NCBI GenBank assembly: GCA_030762935.1
Contig: CM060900.1
Location: forward strand, 400,866,132 to 400,930,131
Source of the DNA: Hymenopus coronatus
Taxonomy: Eukaryota; Arthropoda; Insecta; Mantodea; Hymenopodidae
Length of the DNA stretch: 64,000 nt
Direction of reading: 5' to 3'
Every line of letters starts with the position of its first letter. Position 1 is the first letter of the stretch. Shown here in pieces: positions 32,451 through 42,900 of the stretch. A program made the position numbers and the translations under genes. Below the pieces are notes generated by a model. It was not told the origin of the DNA. It did not search any database and worked only from the letters and a program-made list of their open reading frames with translations.

Positions 32451-32591
32451 GAGAAGTCATATATGAGAGAAGCATCTATTATAGTGCATGGAAATGCCCT
32501 AAAAGCATATTCTTCAATACTAATAAGATAATTTTCATCTTGAAAAATTCTAACAAAGAAATATGTATATAAAGTATTTAAACATTTTATT

Positions 32592-32875
32592 ATTAGAACC
32601 AGCTGAAAATTTCAGTGCTACAGCCGGGAGTTGAACACAGTTCTCCCGCCCTCCGTGCGGTTGCTCCAACCATTGAGCTTCTGTGACAACATGCCGGTGT
32701 GATAGTCAATCCTCCAACTGATTCATGTTCTCTGAAGGGAGACTACCTGTTGGAGGATTTAATGTCATACCGGCATGTTGTCACAGTATCTCAGTGGTTG
32801 GAGCAACCATACGGAGAGCGGGAGAATTGTGTTCAAATCTCGGTTGTGGCATTACATTTTTCAGCTGGTTCTAAT
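32592..32875. repeat. Inverted pair of SINE6 copies (hairpin)
   Basis: Two 127-bp arms (32592-32718 minus, 32749-32875 plus) are reverse complements with scattered differences and a 30-bp loop. Each arm has TCTCAGTGGTTGGAGCAACC or its counterpart as A-box region and a degenerate B-box (GTTCAAATCTCGG). Each ends in TCAGCTGGTTCTAAT. The elements meet at their 5' ends (GTTGGAGG), so the whole could fold into a long hairpin RNA. Confidence 0.8.
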
Positions 32876-33688
32876 AACAACAAAAACATTACCCAGTGTA
32901 ACATAAATATAGGAGAAGCATTGTCAATATGATATAGTCATTACATACCAAACGTCCCTTGACGGTTCACGAACGGTAGACGAGAGTTGCATCAAGTTTC
33001 ATGAAGTGCTAAATTAGAGTGGTATCAGTAATGGTGCCACCGGAATACTTCACTCTGGAGTCATTCATTTCTCAAGGACCGGGAAAAAGGTAAACTCGCT
33101 TTCTTGGATATTATCTTTGACGAGCGTGTCCACATCACGAACTACCCTCAACTCCACGTTTAGGTTTTATTGTAGCAATGCATCAAGACCCCCGAGAACC
33201 CCGCAGGTAAGTTAACCATATTTTAAGCTTAAGCTTTTGTGGCCCCCGACCACAATGGGCTTTGGTGTGTTCTGCTTATAATAAACCGTCTAACCGTGTA
33301 TATTGATTCTTATATTCAGGGTTGAGAATAGGGATAGCATGTAATGGTAGCTTATCATTTTTGTGATTTTCTAGAATCTAATATACCCAGTATGTAAAAA
33401 TTTAAAATATGTTAAAATATGCTAGAGAATCCCATTTAGCTCTTTGGGGTGCAAGTCATTAAAAATGTGTCATATCTGCGGTAAAATGCCAAAAGTACCC
33501 TCTGATACACAACTTCAACGAAATGGGATAAAATTTGATGGCTTGAGTGTGGAACGCAATTCACTGCTCTCCACACTGGCTTGAACATTTTGAAACACTA
33601 TATAGCTTGTGATATCGACAACTATAGCGATACTGAAAGAAATATCAAAATCGGTTCAGTGATTTTTTTGAAATTAGTACACACACAC
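32876..33688. other. Unannotated DNA
   Basis: No repeat match within the window, RNA gene or coding frame that I can support. Confidence 0.45.
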
Positions 33689-34582
33689 TATCCATTCATC
33701 CATCCATCCACTCACCCATCTATCCACCCATCCATCCATCTTTCCACCCATCCATCCATCCACTCACCCATCTATCCACCCATCCATCCATCTATCCACC
33801 CATCCATCCATCCACTCACCCATCTATCCACCCATCCATCCATCTATCCACCCATCCACCCATCCAGCCAACCACTCACCCATCCATACATCCACCCACT
33901 CATCCATCCACCCACCCACTCATCCATTCACCCATCCAACCACTCACCCATCTATCCACCCATCCATCCAACCACTCACCCATCTATCCACTCACCCATC
34001 CATCCACCCACCCACCCATCCACCCATCCACATATCCATCCATCCAAACATCCATCCACCCACACATCCACCCACCCACACATCCATCCATCCATCCACC
34101 CACCCACCCACCCATCCACCCACCCACACATCCACACACCCATCCATCCATCCACCCACCCACACATCCACCCACCCACCCATCCACACACCCATCCATC
34201 CATCCATCCACCCATCCATCCAACCACTCACCCATCTATCCACTCACCCATCCATCCACCCACCCACACATCCACCCATCCACCCATCCATCCACCCATC
34301 TATCCACCCATCCATCCATTCAACCACTCACCCATCCATCCACCCATCCATCCATCCATCCACTCACCCACCCATCCACCCACCCATCCAACCACTCACC
34401 CATCCATCTGCCCATCCATCCACCCATCCATCCACTCACCTACTCATCTAGCCATCCACCCATCCACCCACCCACCAATCCATCCATCCACCCATCCACC
34501 CACCCATCCACCCATCCATCCACCCACTGACCCATTCACTCATTCACCCACCCATTCACCCATCCATCCATCCATTCATCTT
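33689..34582. repeat. CCAT/CCAC tetranucleotide array
   Basis: About 890 bp of CCAT and CCAC units with scattered ACTC, TATC and ACAC variants, preceded by a short ACACAC run. It creates a 369-codon His-Pro-rich frame on the plus strand and Trp-Gly-rich frames on the minus strand. These are repeat artefacts. Variants are spread throughout, so the array is old rather than freshly expanded. Confidence 0.95.
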
Positions 34583-34780
34583 ATTAATATAGATGGTGTG
34601 TGTCATAAGTTCCGCGTTCCTTTTATGTGCCGCCTTTTAACATCTAGATCATATCGACGGGTGGTTCTTTGGAACAAATGCTCATGGTAATGGCCAATTA
34701 TCTTTAACTGTACATGCACTCATTCACACTCTCATCCACGCCTCTAAATACTAGGGAGGATGATAAATTATTCATCCCTC

Positions 34781-35570
34781 ACATTCTAGAGACCCTGGTT
34801 TCGATTCCTGGAGCTAGCGACTTTATGGTTTTCCCTGATTAGCAAGACAATTGTTGCAGTGGTTTCTCTTTTACCACAACTTTTATTTCCTTCATTACCC
34901 CTTCCGTAAGGGAGCTGTTCGGATTGGCTTGGACCCGATGGGGCAGTGGTTCCTGAAACTCATGGGAGTTTGGGTACGCCTGTGCGGGGTTGTGAGACTC
35001 CTCAATATCCCTCTGGCATTAACCTGGAGAGTTGGTAGACAGAAGGCAGTACATGTCGTCCCCACCGAGGTCTTCGGTAGTCATCCCCTTATGGGGTTGA
35101 CGCGCGTATGTCCGTCCTAGAGGGAACAAGGGAGGCCGTTTGAATAAAATAGGTACTGGCCTAATGGAAAATCTCACGGAAGTTTCCCTGAGGTTCCAGG
35201 TTACTGGTGTGAAGCTTATGTTCCTATAATTTTGCTTCTATTTTCACGTTTCAGGTAGGTTTAGATGTTGTACAGTGACGGTCGATATCGGGCAGATACT
35301 TGCGCGCTGGAAGGTTTTTCTCAGCTCTGCCGGATGATAGGCTTCTAGGAGGTGGGTTGTGTTTTTCCGGTTCCGCTAGTGGGAAGCCTTCTCTGAGCAG
35401 CCCACTTGTGTAACTGGGTTATCAAGGTTGGAATCGTTAGGGACCTCTGCGCGGCCTACCAGCGCCCTAGTCTTCTGCTATTCTTTTATCTACTGGGGCT
35501 GGTAAGCACAAAATATTTGCGTTAGGTCGAGTTGCTAGGCGGCCTCTGCGTTTCAAGGTCACTGTCATTG
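34781..35570 (+). repeat. S5 SINE-like repeat interrupted by family R copy 2
   Basis: The S5 head (34781-34815) and S5 tail (35490-35570) match the two ends of the element at 1640-1862. Between them lies a family R copy (34905-35190) in opposite orientation to 28236-28545, followed by about 300 bp of GC-rich sequence. A nested insertion is the simplest explanation. I could not identify a target-site duplication. Confidence 0.55.
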
Positions 35571-35575
35571 TCATT

Positions 35576-36417
35576 CGTAGATCGATGTTTAAAACTATCT
35601 ATTCTCAAATAAACGTTACTACTTTCGGAAGGCTAATCTGTTTAATCACAAGTAACCTATGATCAGAGCGTCTACAATAAATGGTTTATCATCCGGTTTT
35701 ATATCAATACCCTCTTTAAGTTTAATGGTGCTAATTTGTGCAGCATTTAACATATGACAAAAGGTACAAATATACGGATGGGATGGGATAGGGCTCTGAA
35801 ATACTCCATCTCGGCACCTGGATTCCATCACCGTATGTGGATTGCAAACCTTTATACTTATTGTACATTTTTCAAAGAACAGAGGAACAAAACGCTTTTA
35901 ATTTACATTATTATTTTTGAGATTTCTCTTGCAACTATTATAAACAAAACAAAAACAACATATAAAATTGAAAAGGAATATTTGCTTAACGCATACTAAA
36001 TCTACACATTTTATTATTTCTTAGGTTGTGGAAGCCAACAGAGATCAAATATGGGTTTTGTAAATATTACCTAACTATAGATAACGAGAAATATTACATA
36101 TAAACTGCAACTCAAACTTTGCTGCCTTTCATAGGTACTATGTAAATTGCGGCACATACATTTGCTACGGTCTCCTGGGGATCATGTCTTGTGACTTGTA
36201 GGAAAACAAATAAACAAATTCCTTCCCACCTTCTTCCAGACTAGCAGATTTTAAAATTCTGGCGTGGTTAAAATACTATAATCACTTGTAAAATGTCCGT
36301 CACCGTAAGGGTAGTATTGTCATAAAATTATATTTGTTATGTTACATTCTTATGAGGTCGGCCTAGCAAGGTACCTTCACGGAATGTGTCACCGACATAG
36401 AAGTAAAATTAATTAGG
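35576..36417. other. AT-rich DNA without recognisable gene
   Basis: A minus-strand frame at 35646-35831 (61 codons, with CTFC and a Lys-rich stretch) has no recognisable motif. Nothing else is supported. Confidence 0.4.
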
Positions 36418-36920
36418 ATGGAAACGTCAAGTGTAATCAACACTTACTGCACCAAATTTAGATTCCCATGGCGGTAACTATACATGTTTGAGCCTTAAAG
36501 ATAGTGGTGTAATAATGAATAAGATAGAAAACACAGGTATAAAATAATGAGTATTATATTCCATTTAGCTGTATGTACCTATTATTAAGCATTTTAATGG
36601 GTGTTGGTGTAGAAATCTATTAAACACAAATGTAAACAACATGCACATTGTTATCTGAAATACAGAAGACTCAAGTTGCTCAACACCCAACTGCACAACT
36701 GCATCATTTATGTTTAACAGATTTCTACATCTAGATTCACAAACATGCTTAAAAATACTTACAGCTAAATGGAATAGAATATTCATTATGTTATATCTGA
36801 GTATCCTGTCCAATTCATTATTACATCACTATATATAAGACCCACTAACAGGTATTATTACCGCTATGGACGGCTAAAGTTGGTGCTGTAAGTACACCTG
36901 ATTACACATGACGTTTCCAT
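36418..36920. mobile_element. Foldback element with 215-bp inverted arms
   Basis: The left arm (36418-36632) and right arm (36704-36920) are inverted copies with moderate divergence. Matching anchors from outside in: GATGGAAACGTCA, GTGTAATCA, GGTGTAATAATGAAT, TATTCCATTTAGCTGTA and TAGAAATCTATTAAACA. The loop is about 70 bp with no coding capacity, so this is a non-autonomous foldback or MITE-like element. I found no clear target-site duplication. Confidence 0.8.
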
Positions 36921-36935
36921 AGCAGCAGCAGCAGG

Positions 36936-36958
36936 AGTAGTAGGAGGAGTAGGAGGAA

Positions 36959-37025
<67 letters not shown>

Positions 37026-37045
37026 GGTAGTGGTAGTAGTAGTAA

Positions 37046-37076
<31 letters not shown>

Positions 37077-37089
37077 GGTGGTGGTAGTG

Positions 37090-37130
<41 letters not shown>

Positions 37131-37315
37131 GGTAGTAGTAGTAATAGTAGTAGTAGTAATAGTAGTAGTAGTAGTAGTAGTGGTGGGGGTAGTGGTAGTA
37201 GTAGTAATAGTAGTAGTAGTAATAGTAGTAGTAGTAATAGTAGTAGTAGTAATAGTAGTAGTAGTAATAGTAGTAGTAGTAGTAGCAGTAGTAGTAGTAA
37301 TAATAGTAGTAGTAA

Positions 37316-37347
<32 letters not shown>

Positions 37348-37459
37348 ATAGTAGTAGTAGTAATAGTAGTAGTAGTAGTAGTAGTAATAGTAGTAGTAAT
37401 AGTAGTAGTAGTAGTAGTAATAGTAGTAGTAGTAATAGTAGTAGTAGTGGTAGTAGTAA

Positions 37460-37534
<75 letters not shown>

Positions 37535-37536
37535 CA
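36936..37536. repeat. GTA trinucleotide microsatellite, about 600 bp
   Basis: Long GTA tract with regular interruptions AAT, GGT and GGG. It produces a poly-Val frame on the plus strand and poly-Leu on the minus strand, both artefacts. Its two edges are inverted: AGCAGCAGCAGCAGGAGTAG on the left and CTACTCCTCCTGCTGCTGCT on the right. It begins 16 bp after the foldback element. Confidence 0.95.
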
Positions 37537-37944
37537 CTCCTACTCCTCCTGCTGCTGCTGTTGCTATTCTGGCAGATATAGCAACTATTAATACAATTTC
37601 ACAAATAGAGTTGGTTTCGTTAAGTCTAAAAACCTCCATGTTGTATAACAAAGGAAATCTGATATACCTGTACTATGTTCCAAGAAAATATGTGCAAAAT
37701 ATTGCAGAGTAGAATGGACAGTACTAAAAGAACATTTAGAGGATAGGGACAAGGAGTTGCAGACGCTGTTTTACCGTGCTATATGCATCAACATTAAATC
37801 AGTCATGTTGGACTCGTCAGACACTCTGATTGTGAAAACTATTTCTGCTGTGTCAGAGATGTGCAAAACGCACTCTTTTACAGCACTAGGCATATTCACT
37901 AGGTGTATCCGATGTTTAACAGATCTGCAATACAATAATCGGAA

Positions 37945-38445
37945 AGAAAGAAATATCAAAAACTGTGAAAATTAAAATATATAAAACAGTATATTTACCC
38001 ACTTTGTTGTATGGATCAGAAACGTGGGTAATGCTAGACAAATATAAAAGCAGAGTAATATCCGACGAAGTGAAATATTTGAGGAAAGTGTAGGGGAAAC
38101 AAGGAAAGATAGAGTTAGAAAGAAAATTATAATGGAAAATTTAAAAATAGATTCATTAGTGGAAGGGATAAAGAAAAGAAATTTAAAATGGTATGGATAC
38201 CTAATTAGAATGGATGATCAGTGGAAAACAAAACATGTATTTGAGGCAAGATCAGAAGGAAGTAGAAGACGCGGAAGACCGAATGAATGGGAACATTATA
38301 TTGGAGATAAATCAAGAAAAAGAGGGATAGAAATGACTGAGTTGAAGAGGAAGACACAGGACAGAAAAGAGTACGAAAATGCATAGAAAACCTGCCACTG
38401 AAAGGCAGAAGTGGAAGGTGAAGAAGAAGAAGAAGAAGATGTTTT
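37945..38445 (+). pseudogene. LINE protein C-terminal relic
   Basis: The relic reads IYKTVYLPTLLYGSETWVML, a stop and frameshift at about 38090, then NLKWYGYLIRMDD and SRRRGRPNEWEHYI. The LYGSETW block and the WxGHxxRMDD plus GxRRRGRPxxxW block are the standard C-terminal end of RTE- and Jockey-like LINE polyproteins. A GAA-repeat tail (38421-38441) may be its 3' end. The reverse transcriptase core is missing. Confidence 0.75.
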
Positions 38446-39734
38446 GTGAACACTATCGAACGCTCGACTTGTTTAGAACCAGTCACTGTCACTAGGTGTG
38501 TCTGATGTAAAGTTTACTGGAAGGTACCATGGCATGAATGCTCGTCATGCTGAGCACAGTACGCATATATGATGGTTAGTTTATCATTTGTGCCAGTAGT
38601 CAATTAGTACATAGACACTTGTGGTGTTATATTTCATTTTGACTGAAAAATGAAAATGCTTCATAGAGTTAGATTCCAATTATGTTCATGCCAGTCCTGT
38701 TATTACATTGCAATTTTGTCGCGATCCCATGTTTCTAAACATGAGGTATATTATTGCCTTTGCAATCTACAATGTTCTGAACATTATTTTCATTACAACC
38801 AGTTCACCTAGCAATGACAATGAAAAGCCAGTCATTTTCATAAGTATATTTTATCATGACTGCTCACTTTTCACATCTGTGTGTTTGTGTGTGTGTGAGG
38901 GTGGTATCTAACATTAATTCCCTTGCTTCATCCCTATTTCTTTAATAGAGATTTTGAAGAATATGTACTTCTAAAGTGAAAACTGTTCAATTTTTGTTAT
39001 TAAATAATAAAGAGAACAGTTAAAACGTTAATGTGTTGTGCCTATCTACAAATTATGGACCATTGGCTCCATCACCTCTAAAGGCATTGCAGGTAATATA
39101 CAGAATTTGAAAAACATTTGGGGAATTCGTAAATATGAAGTGAATTTTCGTATGCTATTACGCCTACCTTGAGTGCATTATAAAACTATATGTCTAGGTT
39201 CAAACAATAAAATATCGTATAAAATCTTCTGGATTGCTTTGCAATAATTTCATAAGCGGTGAATGGAGGTAAAAGAAAATTATTAAAATTTCCGTTGAAG
39301 CTGTGAGATGCCAGGCTGAGCAAGTAAGGTGGCTTCTTATGATTCTCTTGAAGAATCTTCCTATTAAGTTTCAGTTGCATAGCAAAAAGTGCGAGGCCCT
39401 AATCATCGTAAGATCATTTTATTCTCAGCAGCTGTATGCAGTTCTTTTGACGGATGTGAAGCAGTTTTCTTCGCCCCAGTTGACACTCGACACTGCTCGT
39501 TAGGAGTCGCTTTTCCCAATTTGTCTGTTTAAGGTGACTCCAGTGCATTTGTAACCTGTCCACATAATAACGAGATGTCACACGCTTTCTACCCACACCC
39601 AATAAATTAAATTTCACTATAACTGGAAATCATGGCATAGTACCTGTGTGACTTGGATCACTCATTTTCACTTAGCCTAGTTATAAAGATGTGCAGAGCA
39701 GTTTTAATTTCTTCATGTTCATCGTAATATCTTT
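38446..39734. other. AT-rich DNA without recognisable gene
   Basis: Only a short TG run (38878-38898) and small unconserved frames. No other structure is supported. Confidence 0.5.
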
Positions 39735-39905
39735 CGGCAAACTGACAACGTTGGTCCCGTGTCCTAGATTTACGGCACGCGAAAAGAACCTCAATCCTGA
39801 TCGAGAGCCCACTGAGCAAAATTAAGCGGTATTTCTCGCCCAATTTAGAATGGGACGCTGAGAACCACAGTAGTTAAAGAGCGTCCATAAATTACTCGCC
39901 ATTTA
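39735..39905 (+). repeat. SINE2 copy D, truncated
   Basis: Contains GGTCCCGTGTCCTAGATTTA, CTGAGCAAAATTAAGCGGT and GGGACGCTGAGAACCAC, ending GTCCATAAATTA. This is the 3' two thirds of SINE2; the tRNA-like head is absent. It is the last dispersed repeat before the satellite and lies in opposite orientation to the copies in B and C. Confidence 0.75.
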
Positions 39906-42900
39906 CATTTTTTAAGGAATTCTTACTATCCCTAATACATACATAATCATGAATAGAAAATGACCCTATTCCCCTAGTTCGCAATATTGCCTTCCCTCCG
40001 TAAGATTTTCACCTACATGTAAGTACGCTTTGACTCCACCCAGACGGTATGAGCTCTCTAAGTGACGGGCATTAAAACAGGCAAGGGCATACGAACTAAT
40101 GAATAGAAGTATTTATAAACTATGTCAATTGAGGGACGGATTGTATACCACCTCTATGACAGGGTTTAGCTACTAACCAATAGAAATGTTTATAGTCTAT
40201 GTGAAATAATGGGAGGATTGTATACCACCGCTGTGACAGGGTTTAGCTACAAACCAATAGAAATGTTTATAGTCTATGTGAAATGACGGGTGGGTCGTAT
40301 ACCCCCTCTGTGACAGGGTTTAGCTACTAACCAATATAATGGTTTATAGTCTATGTGAAATGAGGGGGGAATGTATACCACCTCTGGGACAGAGTATAAC
40401 TACTAACCAATATAAATGTTCATAGTACATGTGAAATGAGGGGGGATTGTATACCACCTCTGTGACAGGGTTTAGATACTAACTAATATGAATGTTTATA
40501 ATACATGTGAAATGAGGGGGGATTGTATACCACATCTGTGACAGAGTTTAGCTACTAACCAATATAAATTTTTATAGTACAGGTGAAATGAGGGGGAATT
40601 GTATACCACCTCCGTGACAGGGTTTAGCTACTAACCAATAGCAATGTTTATAGTAGATGTGAAATGAGGGGCGATTGTACACCACCTCTGTGACAGGGTT
40701 TAGCTACAAACCAATAGAAATATTTATAGAACATGTGAAATGACGGGTGGTTCGTATAAAACCTCTGTGACAGCGTTTAGCTTCTAACAATTAGAAATGT
40801 TTATACTCTATGTGAAATGAGGCGGGAATGTATACCACCTCTGTGACAGGATTTAGCTACTAATCGATATAAACGTTTATAGAACATGTGAAATGAGGGG
40901 GGATTGTATACCACCTCTGTGACAGGGTTTAGCTACTAACCAATATAAATGTTTATAGTACATGTGAAATAAGGGGAAAATGTATACCACCTCTCTAACA
41001 GGGTTTAGCTACTAAAACTATAAATGTTTATAGTACATGTGAAATGAGGGGGGAATGTATACCACCTCTGTGACAGGGTTGAGTTACTAACCAATATAAA
41101 TGTTTATAGTACATGTGAAATGAAGAGTGGCTCGTGTACCACCTCTGCGACAGGGTTTAGCTACGAACCAATAGAAATGTTTATAGTCTATGTGAAATGA
41201 GGGGGGATTGTATACCATCTCTGTGACAGGGTTTAGCTACTAACCAATAGAAATGTTTATAGACTATGTGAAATGACGGGTGGCTCGTATACCACCTCTG
41301 TGACAGGGTTTAACTACTAACCCATATAAATGTTTATAGTCTATTTGAAATGACGGGTGGCTCGTATACCACCTCTGTGACAGGGTTTTGTTACTAACCA
41401 ATAGAAATGTTTATAGTCTATGTAAAAAGAGGGGGGATTGTATACCAGCTCTGTGATAGGGTTTAGCTACTAACCAATAGAAATATTTATAGACTATGTG
41501 AAATGAGGGGGGATTGTATACCACCTTTGTGACAGGGTGTAGCTACTGACCAATAGAAATGTTTATAGTTTATGTGAAATGTCGGGTGGCTCGTATGCCA
41601 CCTCTGTGACAGGGTTTAGCTACTAACCAATAGAAATATTTATAGTCTATGTAAAATGAGGGGGGAATGTATACCACCTCTCTAACAGGGTTTAGCCACT
41701 AAAAAATATAAATGTTTATAGTACATGTGAAATGAGGGGGGAATGTATACCACCTCTGTGACAGGGTTTTGCTACTAATCAATAGAAATGTTTATAGTCT
41801 ATGTGAAATGAGGGGGGATGTATACCACCTCTGTGACAGGGTTTAGCTTCTAACAAATAGAAATTTTTATAGACTATGTGTAATGAGGGGAGATTGCATA
41901 CCACCTCTGTCACAAGGTTTAGCTATTAACCAATAGAAATGTTTATTGTCTATGTGAAATGACGGGTGGCTCGTATACCACTTCTGTGACAGCGTTTAAC
42001 TACTAAGCAATATAGATGTTTATAGTACATGTGAAATAAGGGGGGAGTGTATACCACCTCTGTGACAGGATTTAGCTACTAACCAATAGAAATGTTTGTA
42101 GTCTATGTGAAATGAGGGGGGATTGTATATCACCTCTGAGACACGGTTTAGCTACTAACCAATAGAATTGTTTATAGTCTATGTGAAATGTCGGGTGGCT
42201 CGTATACCACCTCTTTGACAGGATTTAGCTACCAACAAATAAAAATGTTTATAGTCTGTGTGAAATGACGGGTGGCTTGTATACCACTTCTGTGACAGGG
42301 TTTAGCTACTAACCAATATGTCTATGGGAAATGTGGGGGTATGTATACGACCTCTGTGAAAGGATATAGCTACTAACCAATAGAAACCTTTATAGTCTAT
42401 GCGAAATTAGGGGGGATTGTATACCACCTCTGTGACAGGGTTTAGATACTAACCAATAGAAATGTTTATAGTCTATGTGAAAATTCGAGTGGCTCGCATA
42501 ACACCTCCGTGACTGGGTTTAGCTACCAACCAAGAGAAATGTTTATAGCTTATGTGAAATGAGGGTGATAGTATACCACCTCTGTGACAGGATCTAGCTA
42601 CTAACCAATAGAAATGTTTTTAGTCTATGTGAAATAAGGGTGGATTGAATATCACCTCTGTGACTTGGTTTAGCTATTAACCAATATAAATGTTTATAGT
42701 ACATGTGAAAGGAGGGGGGATTGTATACCACCTCTGTGACAGGGCTTAGCTACTAACCAATAGAAATGTTTATAGTACATGTGAAATGACCGGTGGTTCG
42801 TATACCACCTCTGTGACAGCGTTTAGCTACTAACAAATAGAAATGTTTATAGTCTATGTGAAATGACGGGTGGCTCGTATACCACCTCTGTGACAGGGTT

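Noticed and set aside
33581..34690. 369-codon His-Pro-rich open frame, longest in the window
   Set aside because: It is produced entirely by the CCAT/CCAC array, where a 4-bp period gives open frames on several frames and both strands. No signal peptide, start context or non-repetitive domain.
35646..35831. 61-codon minus-strand frame with CTFC as a possible zinc finger exon
   Set aside because: Only one Cys pair, no matching His/Cys pair, and no splice-supported neighbours.
36902..37651. Poly-Leu (minus) and poly-Val (plus) frames
   Set aside because: Translation of the GTA microsatellite; both strands are open at once and nothing outside the repeat resembles a protein.
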